Assembly: GCA_028564705.1 (NCBI GenBank)
Contig: JAPXFQ010001664.1
Location: 310,001-374,000, forward strand
Reading direction: 5' to 3'
Length of the DNA: 64,000 nt
Origin: Apricaphanius iberus
Taxonomy: Eukaryota > Chordata > Actinopteri > Cyprinodontiformes > Aphaniidae
Of this stretch, positions 40,201 to 45,514 are shown piece after piece. The position numbers and the translations under genes were made by a program. The notes beneath the pieces were generated by a model that did not search any database, was not told where the DNA came from, and was given only the letters and a program-made list of their open reading frames with translations. Positions within the stretch are counted from its first letter, which is position 1. Each line of letters starts with the position of its first letter.

Positions 40201-43200
40201 GGCCATATTGCCTAGATTTACCATTAATCATAATTTCTTTATTTTGTTAGTAATATGGAAAAAATGTATTGTACTATGAAGCAATATGTTTCCAGGTGGA
40301 GACAAGTGCTTGTTGCCACATATGCAATGCCCCAACCTGCATATCCCTCCTCCTAAGCAAAGACAGGAGATCTGCCAGGAACAAAGTTACACCATTGGTG
40401 GATTTTCTGCGCATGCAGCATTCATGGAAGAGTTTACTGACTGATGTTTCTATGAACAGTAGACAGGCGAGCACAGGTCGAGAAGTGTTCCCGAAGGGCT
40501 TTAAAATCAGGACTGCTGCTGAGGGAGAGATGCTGCCGATAAGCAGGGGGCCGTCACATAAACAGCTATTGGTTTAATTAGGAAAGTCCTACGTTACTGA
40601 GCAGCTCCAGGCCTTTTACAGGATGATGCGAAGAGAAGTCAGCAGAGTTCTGTGCAGTGTAAAAACACACAACCTCCAAACACTCATTTAAAACCAACAT
40701 CACCACAAAGTTGGAGATTTAAAGTGCTAGTGAATGCAGGGAGCATCAACTAGATCACAGTGGATGTGAGAGGTAGGGCTTGTCACACTTAGATCTGGCC
40801 AGGTTTCTCCTAGATTTATCATGGCTTTACAAACTGCAGGGATTATCTCTTAGATCATATCCAAATGATCACCACCGCCAAGGTTTCATCCAAAGGATTG
40901 TGGGGAAAGCTTTTATCAAGTTTAGTCTAAATAAGCCTTTGAATATTATCATTCATCCAGGTCATGGTTATCTCAAGGAAATTTCAATCGAACGCAACTG
41001 GACTTGGTAATTTGTCTTGGAAGACGTTTCACTTCTTATCCAAGAGGCTTCATCAGTTCATGCTCGCCGCTGACCAGGCTGGGACTGGTCCAACTAACTG
41101 GTGTGCAGACTCAGCTATTTAACCTCTTGGAGGAACTGATGAAGCCTCTTGGATAAGAAGTGAAACGTCTTCCAAGATTACCAAGTCCAGTTGCGTTCGA
41201 TTGAAATTTCCTTGAGATTTTGTCTAAATGTTTTTGAAAAATCCTCCATGACCTAATGCTTTGATCAAGCCGTAGATTAACCAAATTAACCAGTTTTAGA
41301 ACCATTAGTGGAAATCTTGCATCATGCCTGAGCATGTCAACTGTGCTGCAACAATAAGAGTCGTAATATCTTGTTCCTGAAATCACAGTATAGTGTTGTG
41401 GATTCAGATTCAACAAAAATGAAAAAGACAACTCCTAAAGCAATTTTATAGTAAAACTAACAGAGAGAAACCTTAGGGTAACTATTAGAGCTTCACAATA
41501 GTTACAAAGAACTTTTTAGATGCAATATTTAGTAGGATGCATAAATAAATATTATCCATTCATACTCTGCCTGTGGATATTAGCCTGTTGGTTGGGCTGA
41601 GATACCAAATATGCAATTGTGATGAAATAAAAGTTACTAAAATGTGGATTTATTGTATTATCATCAGTTTCCCAATTTTCACCAACAGCAACACAAATAC
41701 ATATGTTCCAGATGTCGCAGAGTTCTGGGAAGTTTGTAAAGATGAACTAGAATGATTAGGATGAAAACTGATTTAATGTTAAAGACCAAAGATTAGATCA
41801 GACATCATCTTTTCGTCTGACTCTAAAATATTAGTGGCACAGTTGGTGTGTGCCTGTGTGATGGTGGCTCAGCTGTAATGACTTCTAGGAACACAATAAC
41901 CCCCATTGTGTAACAGTCCGTTATGCTGCTCTGAACAGTTCAGACTGAGTACAGAGATACTTTGGTGCCACAGCTTAGAGCTTCTGTAGGGACAGTTATT
42001 ATATTCCAAAGCTATGATAGATAAGTTACAATATGTTTTTGGCTCTGGCTCAGACCTCTGGTGATAAGCCAAATTTTATTATAATATCGTATGTTAACAA
42101 ATGTTCTGTTTTAAATTTTGTCATATTGATTATTAATTTTCACAGATTTGTGAAGTTGAAAAGTTTTATTGCTCAACGGGACTTGAAAGCAGAGCTGAGG
42201 GCTGGTGCCTCACAGCCAGCTGACATGAAGGTGGACATTAGGGTGGGGCAATGTGTTGCTAGTGTGTCTGCATGTCGTTAGGATGCAAGCATGCCTGTCT
42301 CATCATTCTGATCAGCTCACAACACATGATCTTCCAGACTAACAACCGTTTTCTGTCCAGCTGCTGGTGTTGCATCTCTGTTTCTCTCTGGGTGGAGCAA
42401 ATTACTGGTTACTCTTGAGTAACTAACTACAGGGAGGGTTACTGAGAATCGTTGCATCCTCTTCAGTTTTTAGCAACAGTTCAGCTGATAGACAAATGAG
42501 AAGTGAGAAGTTGTGGACATCACAGAATCAGCAGCAAGGTCGATGTGTGGGACACAAACCTCTAGGAATGGAAATAAAAACGGTTTTAGAGAATCCAGAG
42601 GAAGGTTGAAAGCAAAGCAGCAGACGGAGAGCGCTCACATGTTGAGCAGAGATGGCAGTTTGGTAACTTGTGGTGAGTGTTGCTGCCTGCCTGGGTGGGG
42701 CCATTTTCCTGCTACGAAAGGAGGAAGTGAAAGAAGAGAGCAGGCTGCCCTCTCATCTTTAGATAGAGTGGAAGCCAGCTGGACTTGAGGTTGAGTCAGC
42801 AGCAGGAACGGGCAGTACGGAGGGGAGGATCACTGGAGCCTGGTACAGCACCATCAAACACTGGCACCAAGAGTCTAACGCACAGGAAGAGAACATTGCT
42901 CAACCCACACAACACCACATTACTAACCTCACACCACAGAATAAGGGAGCTCTCCTATTGGGGGTTCAAACAAGGCCATCCTTCACCTGCTGACTGCATC
43001 AGGAGGGTGGAACAGTAGGGCTGGATATCAATCCAAATTTCAACAATCTATTCAATTTTTAAGAGTTAGAATCTATGATCACAATACGATCCGATTAAAT
43101 CTGATCCAGTTCGATTCAGAGAAGGGTCAGTGTTATTAAAAACAGTTGCTTTTTTAGCCTTTATTCCTAATTATATGCCTGTAATTCAATGACTTAAAAA

Positions 43201-44436
43201 TGAGTAAATAACAGTTTACAAGAAAAAAAATAACACTTTCAGAACTAAGCCTTAAAACGGTTGTCTGGATTTTGTTTTCCCATTTTAGCTGGGCAAACCA
43301 TGTTAAACCGATTTGTGAAATTCTGAATGGATTCCATTCTTAGAATTTTAGAATAAATGATTTTTCAACATTTTTTTTAAACACAGCCCTATAGAACATG
43401 TATGTGGAAAGGCCAAACTGACAGACATTCCCTGAGGATGACAAAGACTCAGTCACTCCTGATTCACACACACTTCTTCCTCTGACTGTCAGCAAGCTGC
43501 CTCTCCTGGCTCCAGGGGTTAGCCTACTTTGTGCCATGAAAACAGCATTATAGGAGGGTTAGGGTTATTCATTGCACATAAATAATAGCTAGTTAAAACG
43601 CTGCTGAGGTGAGATATGACACATCCGTGCAGAAACTTTTCCTCCACCAAGTAAAACAAAAGCTCCAGTAAACCAGGAGAGGCAAGCAGCCGCATGCAGA
43701 CAAGGCTCATTAAGTCAAAAATGTGGCCTAAATGTGGAGAGACCCAACCCACAGAATCTGCGTCACTACGTGCAGGAGCTGTTTCGCTCCCCTTCCAGCC
43801 GGGAGTTACATCTAGGCGTACAGCTGGCCCGGTTCGGCCCAGCTCAGGCAGCAGGAGAATAGAAACACTCAGGGCCCCAGACACACACACGCAGCCCCGG
43901 GCCACTGAAGGAAGGCTGATCTGTCACATAAAGGAACTCTTCCACAGGAGGAAACATGCTGAAGTGTCTCCCTCCTTCCATACATGCCCTGCATCCTGCA
44001 GAGATCTCCAAACAGCCAACCCTAACCTGGAGTTAACTCTGCGCCTTCATTCATCACCACACCCACCTATGGACACCAGCTTGATGTTCTCCTTGTCCAG
44101 GAACTCCAGCGCCACCGACACGTTCTCCAGCTGCATCTGGCGGAAGGTGGGCCTTTGGTTGTACTTTCGGAACATTTTCTTCTGGGACAGAACCTCCAGG
44201 AGTCCGATGAGCCGCAGCCCGTCGCTCAGGTCCGTTTGCAGGTTGCCGATCCGCTTGTTGACGCATTTCAGATGTTCGTTACACCAGCGGGTGAACGTGT
44301 TCTGCTGGATCTTCTTCCACGGGGCATCCTCGGCCAGGTCCTTCTCTGTGGCGGGCATTTCTGCGTCCTTGTCCGAGGCGAGAGCGTTGGGAGCGGGCGC
44401 TGCGCTCTGGTGGAGGCGGGGGTGGGAGCCGCTCAT
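4113..44436 (-). CDS. flna: Filamin A orthologue (45 coding exons, 3' end outside window)
   Basis: Filamin A is a large homodimeric actin cross-linker at the cell cortex that also scaffolds integrins, small-GTPase regulators and membrane receptors. Read right to left, spliced exons give two calponin-homology domains (about residues 40-270), then Ig-type filamin repeats, each with a GPGL-type start and an HIPGSPF-type end. Repeats 1-8, 10-22 and the start of 23 are visible. Repeat 9 is absent. Hinge 1 follows repeat 15. All exon phases join cleanly, and no stop or frameshift interrupts the 7030 nt. Assignment to the A paralogue rests on the microexon reading SIGGHGL and on the repeat-20 site [11 protein letters not shown], which resembles FLNA more than FLNB or FLNC. 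About 200 C-terminal residues (hinge 2 and dimerisation repeat 24) lie beyond base 1. Family and paralogue come from my memory of vertebrate filamins; exon borders are read from the sequence. Confidence 0.95.
4371..4503 (-). CDS. flna: flna coding exon 44: repeat 22
   Basis: Encodes [40 protein letters not shown] and IDQ. Acceptor TTGAGCAG; donor GTAACC. Confidence 0.94.
4504..5256. other. flna intron (753 bp)
   Basis: Ordinary intron sequence; two mutually antisense small ORFs near 4909-5101 lack any protein signature. Nothing else is seen. Confidence 0.6.
5257..5372 (-). CDS. flna: flna coding exon 43: end of repeat 21, start of repeat 22
   Basis: Encodes [20 protein letters not shown], then [14 protein letters not shown]. 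Ends in phase 0 at donor GTGAGG. Confidence 0.94.
5373..5883. other. flna intron (511 bp)
   Basis: AT-rich intron between repeat-21 exons. No gene, repeat unit or hairpin is evident. Confidence 0.6.
5884..6021 (-). CDS. flna: flna coding exon 42: repeat 21
   Basis: Encodes [40 protein letters not shown] and IVQEP. The strand C/D face with [15 protein letters not shown] is the integrin beta-tail groove in mammals, masked by repeat 20. It is fully conserved here. Confidence 0.95.
6097..6363 (-). CDS. flna: flna coding exon 41: repeat 20 and start of repeat 21
   Basis: Encodes [60 protein letters not shown] and [19 protein letters not shown] long exon (267 nt) with high GC at its 3' end compared with the introns. 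Confidence 0.95.
6452..6574 (-). CDS. flna: flna coding exon 40: end of repeat 19, start of repeat 20, phosphosite
   Basis: Encodes [20 protein letters not shown], then [20 protein letters not shown]. The Ser of KKRAAS aligns with mammalian FLNA Ser2152, a PKA/PAK/RSK target, and keeps Arg at -3. Mammals have RRRRAPS here, so Pro is replaced by Ala. Confidence 0.93.
6661..6813 (-). CDS. flna: flna coding exon 39: repeat 19
   Basis: Encodes [40 protein letters not shown] and DQHVP. Repeat 19 lies next to the principal integrin-binding repeat 21 in the folded rod 2. Confidence 0.94.
6894..7097 (-). CDS. flna: flna coding exon 38: end of repeat 18, start of repeat 19
   Basis: Encodes [40 protein letters not shown] and [17 protein letters not shown] replaces GPGL, as in mammals. 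Confidence 0.94.
7196..7357 (-). CDS. flna: flna coding exon 37: repeat 18
   Basis: Encodes [20 protein letters not shown] and [20 protein letters not shown], then LRNGHV. Repeat 18 begins without a GPGL motif, as in other filamins, because its first strand pairs with repeat 19. Confidence 0.94.
7358..8125. other. flna intron (768 bp)
   Basis: AT-rich, with no coding signal. Nothing specific is recognised. Confidence 0.6.
8126..8299 (-). CDS. flna: flna coding exon 36: repeat 17
   Basis: Encodes [40 protein letters not shown] and [12 protein letters not shown]. Donor GTAAGG. Confidence 0.94.
8596..8724 (-). CDS. flna: flna coding exon 35: end of repeat 16, start of repeat 17
   Basis: Encodes [20 protein letters not shown], then [19 protein letters not shown]. 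Repeat 17 is the site that binds GPIb-alpha in mammals (established knowledge). Confidence 0.93.
8808..8948 (-). CDS. flna: flna coding exon 34: repeat 16
   Basis: Encodes [40 protein letters not shown] and DGIHIP. The acceptor (GTTAATAG) has a weak pyrimidine tract, but phase and homology fix it. Confidence 0.93.
9030..9129 (-). CDS. flna: flna coding exon 33: hinge 1 to repeat 16
   Basis: Encodes [20 protein letters not shown] and [13 protein letters not shown], the start of rod 2. Acceptor TCTCCCAG; donor GTGAGG. Confidence 0.94.
9130..9706. other. flna intron inside the hinge-1 region
   Basis: Separates the two hinge exons. It contains plus-strand small ORFs (9263-9593) with no recognisable domain. 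No repeat structure is identified. Confidence 0.55.
9707..9778 (-). CDS. flna: flna coding exon 32: hinge 1
   Basis: Encodes [20 protein letters not shown] and QQPW. This is hinge 1, the flexible calpain-sensitive link in mammals, here about eight residues shorter and Gln-rich. Both splice sites are in phase 0 (acceptor CTCCCAG, donor GTACCT), so the exon can be skipped without a frameshift. Confidence 0.88.
9907..10154 (-). CDS. flna: flna coding exon 31: repeat 15
   Basis: Encodes [40 protein letters not shown] and [20 protein letters not shown], completing rod 1. The intron upstream is 1.74 kb and AT-rich. Confidence 0.95.
10155..11898. other. Long AT-rich flna intron downstream of the microexon
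   Basis: 1744 bp in an otherwise compact part of the gene. In sense orientation its first 60 nt carry a U-rich/CUUCUUCU tract and then GCATG. The remainder is AT-rich with poly-A/T runs and no ORF or transposon I can name. Confidence 0.55.
11899..11922 (-). CDS. flna: flna coding exon 30: 24-nt microexon of repeat 15
   Basis: Sense sequence between acceptor TTTTATCAG and donor GTAAGC is 24 nt. With flanking bases it reads VSIGGHGLG. Mammalian FLNA has the same residues here, and its two known isoforms differ by eight residues at this position (established knowledge, recalled). The upstream side has a long pyrimidine tract. The downstream side has a CT-rich stretch and a GCATG at 11837-11841. 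Confidence 0.88.
   Translation of the reverse strand, partial: SQSAVTV
11923..12711. other. flna intron upstream of the microexon (789 bp)
   Basis: In sense orientation it ends in a pyrimidine-rich tract of about 45 nt before the microexon acceptor. A CA/GT-rich patch lies near 12065-12085. No coding signal. Confidence 0.6.
12712..12901 (-). CDS. flna: flna coding exon 29: end of repeat 14, start of repeat 15
   Basis: Encodes [40 protein letters not shown] and [19 protein letters not shown]. Ends in phase 1 just before the 24-nt microexon. Skipping the microexon keeps the frame. Confidence 0.94.
12902..13670. other. flna intron (769 bp)
   Basis: No recognised element; one small plus-strand ORF at 12857-13261 overlaps exon 29 and looks like a chance frame. 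Confidence 0.55.
13671..13827 (-). CDS. flna: flna coding exon 28: end of repeat 13, start of repeat 14
   Basis: Encodes [20 protein letters not shown], then [20 protein letters not shown] and [10 protein letters not shown]. Acceptor TTCCATCAG; donor GTGAGT. Confidence 0.94.
13828..14688. other. flna intron (861 bp) with a SINE-like remnant
   Basis: Mostly AT-rich sequence. The stretch at 13925-14012 resembles a degenerate tRNA-derived repeat and is listed separately. Confidence 0.5.
13925..14012 (-). repeat. Possible tRNA-derived SINE remnant
   Basis: CTGCCCAAGGGCACATCAGT, followed by AATCGAGCCCACAATCCTCC and ATTGCAAGACTTCTGG, resembles a common fish repeat whose reverse strand has a tRNA-like box B (GGGCTCGATTTC here). 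The box A side is not recognisable. Weak evidence from remembered repeat patterns. Confidence 0.35.
14689..14812 (-). CDS. flna: flna coding exon 27: repeat 13
   Basis: Encodes [20 protein letters not shown] and [20 protein letters not shown]. Ends in phase 2 at donor GTAAAA. Confidence 0.92.
14892..15059 (-). CDS. flna: flna coding exon 26: end of repeat 12, start of repeat 13
   Basis: Encodes [20 protein letters not shown] and [20 protein letters not shown], ending VQGPK. Donor GTGAGG. Confidence 0.93.
15202..15362 (-). CDS. flna: flna coding exon 25: repeat 12
   Basis: Encodes [40 protein letters not shown] and [13 protein letters not shown], almost unchanged from mammalian FLNA. Acceptor CTCTGCAG. 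Confidence 0.94.
15446..15608 (-). CDS. flna: flna coding exon 24: end of repeat 11, start of repeat 12
   Basis: Encodes [20 protein letters not shown] and [20 protein letters not shown], then KPNKFMVET. Ends in phase 2 inside an Arg codon at donor GTACGC. Confidence 0.93.
15686..15859 (-). CDS. flna: flna coding exon 23: repeat 11
   Basis: Encodes [20 protein letters not shown], then [17 protein letters not shown]. The upstream intron (1.35 kb) contains a hAT-like insertion. Confidence 0.94.
16238..17091. mobile_element. hAT-like non-autonomous DNA element (854 bp)
   Basis: Ends are inverted: TAGGGCTGGGCGATAT on the left and ATTCCGCCCAGCCCTA on the right. The flanking octamers GCTGAACA and ACGGAACA match at six of eight positions, compatible with an old 8-bp hAT target duplication. 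There is no transposase ORF. It sits in the flna intron between repeat-11 exons. Confidence 0.65.
17206..17524 (-). CDS. flna: flna coding exon 22: repeat 10 and start of repeat 11
   Basis: The largest exon of the rod (319 nt). It opens with [20 protein letters not shown], which matches repeat 10, not 9, then [20 protein letters not shown] and [20 protein letters not shown]. It ends in GPGVEGKG, the beginning of repeat 11. The NFP in place of GSP is typical of repeat 10. Confidence 0.94.
17614..17763 (-). CDS. flna: flna coding exon 21: end of repeat 8
   Basis: Encodes [20 protein letters not shown], then [20 protein letters not shown] and K. In mammals the protein continues from here into repeat 9. 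Here an 89-bp intron leads directly to repeat 10. Confidence 0.94.
17848..17960 (-). CDS. flna: flna coding exon 20: repeat 8
   Basis: Encodes [20 protein letters not shown] and [17 protein letters not shown]. The upstream 1.09-kb intron is loaded with transposon debris. Confidence 0.93.
18032..18149. repeat. Imperfect hairpin (about 40-bp arms)
   Basis: GGATAATGCCCGACGAGGTG followed by TCCATTATCAGAAA reappears inverted as TTTCTGGTAATGGACACC and TTAAGTGCATTATCC. It is probably part of a larger mobile element whose other end may be the motif ACCATGGTATA near 18604, with TATACCATAGT near 18155 as its partner. Confidence 0.55.
18154..18613. mobile_element. Possible DNA-transposon relic with short TIRs
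   Basis: TATACCATAGTC at the left and GACCATGGTATA at the right form a 12-bp imperfect inverted pair about 440 bp apart. The right side includes CCAGCCAATCAGAATCGAGT, a sequence I recall as a common fish repeat end. No target duplication is seen. Confidence 0.35.
19048..19165 (-). CDS. flna: flna coding exon 19: repeat 7 to repeat 8 junction
   Basis: Encodes [20 protein letters not shown], then [16 protein letters not shown]. The donor is a less common GTACGT. The junction codon becomes Lys with the next exon. Confidence 0.9.
19333..19502 (-). CDS. flna: flna coding exon 18: repeat 7
   Basis: Encodes [20 protein letters not shown], then [20 protein letters not shown]. Ends in phase 0 at donor GTAAGA. 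Confidence 0.93.
19503..20310. other. flna intron (808 bp)
   Basis: Strongly AT-rich with many near-repeats of TTAGATT/TTAACTA. No gene or defined element. Confidence 0.55.
20311..20401 (-). CDS. flna: flna coding exon 17: repeat 6 to repeat 7 junction
   Basis: Encodes [20 protein letters not shown] and [12 protein letters not shown] short 91-nt exon that ends repeat 6 and opens repeat 7. Acceptor CTGTTTAG; donor GTATGA. Confidence 0.92.
20482..20642 (-). CDS. flna: flna coding exon 16: repeat 6
   Basis: Encodes [40 protein letters not shown] and [11 protein letters not shown]. This block is nearly identical to mammalian FLNA repeat 6. Confidence 0.94.
20643..21282. other. flna intron (640 bp)
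   Basis: No coding or repeat signal that I can name. Confidence 0.55.
21283..21406 (-). CDS. flna: flna coding exon 15: start of repeat 6
   Basis: Encodes [20 protein letters not shown] and [20 protein letters not shown]. The internal Met is the first codon of the exon and not a start. Donor GTAATG. Confidence 0.93.
21504..21647 (-). CDS. flna: flna coding exon 14: end of repeat 5
   Basis: Encodes [20 protein letters not shown], then [20 protein letters not shown] and PFR. Symmetric phase-0 exon of 48 codons. Confidence 0.93.
21876..21989 (-). CDS. flna: flna coding exon 13: start of repeat 5
   Basis: Encodes [20 protein letters not shown] and [18 protein letters not shown] (38 codons, phase 0 at both ends). 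Confidence 0.93.
22070..22266 (-). CDS. flna: flna coding exon 12: repeat 4
   Basis: Encodes [40 protein letters not shown] and [19 protein letters not shown]. This is repeat 4 and the short spacer before repeat 5, ending in phase 0. Confidence 0.94.
22375..22511 (-). CDS. flna: flna coding exon 11: end of repeat 3, start of repeat 4
   Basis: Encodes [20 protein letters not shown], then [20 protein letters not shown] and DVGTLG. Acceptor TTCTTTAG; donor GTGAGT. Confidence 0.93.
22593..22719 (-). CDS. flna: flna coding exon 10: repeat 3
   Basis: Encodes [20 protein letters not shown] and [20 protein letters not shown], ending in phase 2 at donor GTACCC. Mammals have [20 protein letters not shown] at this place, so the frame is secure. 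Confidence 0.92.
22720..23511. other. flna intron (792 bp)
   Basis: Intron between the two repeat-3 exons. Nothing specific is recognised. Confidence 0.55.
23512..23649 (-). CDS. flna: flna coding exon 9: start of repeat 3
   Basis: Encodes [20 protein letters not shown], then [20 protein letters not shown]. Ends at donor GTAAGT, one base into a Lys codon. Repeat 3 begins with GRGL instead of GPGL, as in mammalian FLNA. Confidence 0.93.
23650..25101. other. flna intron (1452 bp)
   Basis: AT-rich; a purine-rich patch at 24830-25010 gives chance ORFs on both strands. No defined element. Confidence 0.55.
25102..25302 (-). CDS. flna: flna coding exon 8: repeat 2
   Basis: Encodes [20 protein letters not shown] through [18 protein letters not shown], the body and end of repeat 2. 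The repeat-2 end reads QISKSPF where most repeats have HIPGSPF. Confidence 0.94.
25382..25544 (-). CDS. flna: flna coding exon 7: end of repeat 1, start of repeat 2
   Basis: Encodes [20 protein letters not shown] (end of repeat 1), then [20 protein letters not shown] and [10 protein letters not shown] of repeat 2. Acceptor TCTTCCAG and donor GTAGTG. Confidence 0.94.
25545..26419. other. flna intron with GC donor (875 bp)
   Basis: Begins (minus-strand sense) with GCAAGC and ends in TTCTTCCAG. It is the only non-GT donor among the introns mapped. No embedded element is recognised. Confidence 0.6.
26420..26497 (-). CDS. flna: flna coding exon 6: repeat 1, followed by a GC donor
   Basis: Encodes [20 protein letters not shown] then VTGMHK (26 codons). 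The donor is AAG|GCAAGC, a GC instead of GT. The next exon continues in frame with VTVLFAG, as in other filamins, so this is probably a genuine GC-AG intron. Confidence 0.9.
26589..26707 (-). CDS. flna: flna coding exon 5: repeat 1
   Basis: Encodes [19 protein letters not shown] then [16 protein letters not shown] of repeat 1. The acceptor is a weak CCGAAG, whereas most others in the gene have strong pyrimidine tracts. The 119-nt length fits the phase 1 to 0 junctions on either side. Confidence 0.92.
26708..27955. other. flna intron (1248 bp) with a possible miniature element
   Basis: Around 27040-27340, ACAGGGGATATATTACGCAA, GTGATGTCACAA and CCCCTCCCCTGTCAAACTCC resemble a miniature DNA element frequent in fish (left end like AGGGGTCATATTATGC). 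I cannot place its right end. Confidence 0.4.
27956..28103 (-). CDS. flna: flna coding exon 4: end of CH2 and link to repeat 1
   Basis: Encodes [20 protein letters not shown], closing CH2, then the Pro/Lys-rich neck [20 protein letters not shown] and the first AYGPG of repeat 1. This exon joins the actin-binding domain to rod 1. Confidence 0.94.
28104..29253. other. flna intron (1150 bp)
   Basis: No named element. Three overlapping small ORFs at 28334-28561 are shadows of each other without a protein signature. Confidence 0.5.
29254..29351 (-). CDS. flna: flna coding exon 3: CH2 middle
   Basis: Encodes [20 protein letters not shown] and [12 protein letters not shown], the CH2 core. Acceptor TCCTGCAG and donor GTAAG are canonical. 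The 98-nt length restores phase 0. Confidence 0.93.
29352..30705. other. flna intron (1354 bp) carrying a hAT-type MITE
   Basis: Contains the element at 29810-30134 (listed separately). The remaining sequence is AT-rich without coding signal. Confidence 0.6.
29810..30134. mobile_element. hAT-type MITE with perfect 8-bp target duplication
   Basis: TAGGGATGCA at the left is inverted as TGCATCCCTA at the right, and ATCAAAAC flanks both sides exactly (29802-29809 and 30135-30142). At 325 bp and without an ORF it is a non-autonomous hAT-superfamily element. Confidence 0.8.
30706..30957 (-). CDS. flna: flna coding exon 2: end of CH1, start of CH2
   Basis: Acceptor CCCACAG is followed by [20 protein letters not shown], the end of CH1, an acidic inter-domain linker ([19 protein letters not shown]), and the CH2 start [17 protein letters not shown]. 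Donor GTGAGA lies after the first base of a Gly codon. Introns on both sides are long (13 kb upstream, 1.35 kb downstream). Confidence 0.95.
34988..35293 (+). CDS. Small ORF with a possible trihelix/Myb-like segment
   Basis: 101 codons in the antisense direction within a flna intron. The central part, [20 protein letters not shown] followed by [17 protein letters not shown], has the Trp/acidic/Leu spacing of Myb/SANT-like trihelix domains found in transposon-encoded DNA-binding proteins and some host factors. A CxxC pair (CGIC) precedes it. There is no obvious promoter, partner ORF or terminal repeat, and the ends look arbitrary. It may be a fragment of a Harbinger-type accessory gene or a processed copy of a host exon. 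I do not recognise it with confidence. Confidence 0.3.
   Translation: MRHGVMVRHEYCATPAGKFDSNLTAILLQFSSYEDHTCGICKRSAEINWSEAEVWQLLSRQFPGTVKDSHLLERLAKRLEEWGFNLGQKNMLSPNYFCFLP
35770..36905 (-). mobile_element. Teleost LINE 3' ORF fragment, split by a later insertion
   Basis: On the minus strand the outer pieces (36905-36532 and 35973-35770) match a family common in fish, with translated pieces such as [20 protein letters not shown], like the LRWxGHxxRMPxGRLPxEVF tail of these elements. DNA landmarks include CACGGAGCTTCTCACCCAAT and CAGCCTAAGCAGAGAGACCC. Reading frames are broken. Assignment to a named clade (RTE/Rex type) is uncertain; the resemblance is from memory. Confidence 0.55.
35974..36528. 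mobile_element. DNA transposon inserted into the LINE fragment
   Basis: 555 bp bounded by inverted CAGTACATTTACATGCA and TCATGTAAACGTACTG, with AGT on both sides (35971-35973, 36529-36531). Removing it joins the two LINE pieces. The three-base duplication suggests a PIF/Harbinger-like element, though the target is not the usual TWA. No transposase. Confidence 0.65.
39985..40046 (+). repeat. L2-type LINE 3' tail remnant
   Basis: AAGTGCATTGAGATAACCGC, then GAGCTATGTAAATAAACTGA and ACTGAATT resembles the conserved 3' end of fish L2-like elements (CTTGAGAT...GGCGCTATATAAAT...AATTGAATTGA). Confidence 0.45.
40971..41217. repeat. Large near-perfect inverted repeat (85-89-bp arms)
   Basis: Arms 40971-41059 and 41133-41217 are reverse complements with only a 4-base insertion (TTGT) in the left arm, around a 73-bp spacer. 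The arm includes TTGGAAGACGTTTCACTTCT, a sequence common in fish genomes. Transcribed RNA from either strand would fold into a long hairpin. Confidence 0.85.
43016..43391. mobile_element. hAT-like miniature element (376 bp)
   Basis: Ends TAGGGCTGG and CAGCCCTA are inverted over eight bases. Flanking octamers TGGAACAG and TAGAACAT match at six of eight positions, as expected for an old hAT duplication. Internal ATTCAATTTTTAAGAGTTAG and GTTCGATTCAGAG recall CGATTC-rich fish hAT repeats. Confidence 0.5.
44067..44436 (-). CDS. flna: flna coding exon 1: N-terminus and first part of CH1
   Basis: Starts at the ATG at 44434-44436 (context AAAAATGAG, purine at -3). A variable leader of about 30 residues is followed by the conserved block [17 protein letters not shown] and [17 protein letters not shown], the first actin-binding segment of CH1, then [18 protein letters not shown]. 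Ends after the first base of the next codon (phase 1) at a GTGGGT donor. The very high similarity to mammalian FLNA here supports the paralogue call. Confidence 0.95.
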
Positions 44437-44530
44437 TTTTATGGTCTCCGCTGCGCCTTGGTTTGCTGGCTCGATCTGGGTGGAGTCTGTTCGGCTGCTC
44501 CCTCTTTCTCAGCTGTAATCTGTGGTTGAT
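44437..44530 (-). other. flna: flna 5' untranslated part of the ATG exon
   Basis: The sequence between a likely acceptor (CTCAAACAG, AG at 44531-44532) and the ATG has no in-frame upstream ATG. Mammalian FLNA also has its start codon in the second exon, which fits. A second possible AG (ATTACAG) lies about 18 nt further in, so the exact border is uncertain. Confidence 0.6.
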
Positions 44531-45514
44531 CTGTTTGAGAGAGAAACAAAAAAGAAAGAACCCAGAATTATAAGCTGACTTATAGTATGAAGGTTGAAAA
44601 CGATCAGTGAAAAAGTAATGTGGTTCAGTCTCTTATAGCTCCAAACTCAGTGGTTAGATCTCATTTTAATGTTCAGATCTTTCCATCTAAAACAAAAAAA
44701 CCTTCACAGAGCATAAAGAGACTATGGAATCGAAATAGTTTGTAAATGGTTATTAGTACTGAAGGCAGACTGCAGGTTTATCTGCAACCAACACCAGAGG
44801 AAGGAAAACATATGCGACAGGACACATCTTCTGTGTAAATAGTACTGAAGTGAAAAGCCTCCAAATGTAATAGATGAGGTGTTTGAATACCCGACAGCAA
44901 TGTGTTCTATATCAGAGATTCCCACATGGGTCACAAATGGACAACTGTTTGGTCTTGATTTGCTTTAAAGCAGGACTCTTTGACCCTGATCCTCCTGCGC
45001 CACTGGCTGCATCCCTGCTCCAACACACCTGAATCAAATAAATAGTTAATGACCAAGCCTCTGCTAAGCCCTGCCATTACAAGGACATAAATCAGCCTTC
45101 TGATCCATGCCTGCTGGAGGTCGGGTTCCAAAGTTACAGGACAGTGACACAAGAGGCCTAGATTTGTAGAGCCCGGCTCTAAAGTAATTAAGCAAAAAAT
45201 AATTAAAGCATATACATGATGTAAATGTAGAAAATGATTACAAGGTTTAAGTTACTTATAAGTATAACTAGAAAAAAGGAAAATAAGGACTATTAATGTG
45301 GTTTGTGTTAACTCTGCTACTGGTTTAACAAACTTATGAAATTGCTTGAATGCTTATAGATGGGACATTGAGTCCCTCTGATCTTTTAGGTCTCAGTGGG
45401 TCACAATGCAAAAGGTTTGGCAACCACTGTTCTACACTGTAAAAACACATTTAGGAGAATATTAAATATTAGACATTCAATTGTTTAAATTTTAATGCTT
45501 ATGCCTAGAGTGGT

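Larger units (their letters stand above)
30958..44066. other. 13.1-kb flna intron between coding exons 1 and 2
   Basis: The second-longest intron. Besides the items listed separately (small ORF at 34988, split LINE and nested DNA element at 35770-36905, hairpin at 40971, L2-like tail at 39985, hAT-like element at 43016), 30958-34700 and 36930-39980 are AT-rich with no recognised gene. 37660-37930 is a pyrimidine/purine-skewed patch that creates low-complexity ORFs on both strands. Confidence 0.55.

Noticed and set aside
43694..44518. 274-codon plus-strand ORF
   Set aside because: It is the antisense shadow of flna coding exon 1 and its flank, has no recognisable domain, and the minus strand encodes a highly conserved CH domain.
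44722..45152. Minus-strand ORFs upstream of the ATG exon as additional flna N-terminus
   Set aside because: No homology to filamins; the known N-terminus starts at 44436 with a good context, and these frames contain no splice-supported link.
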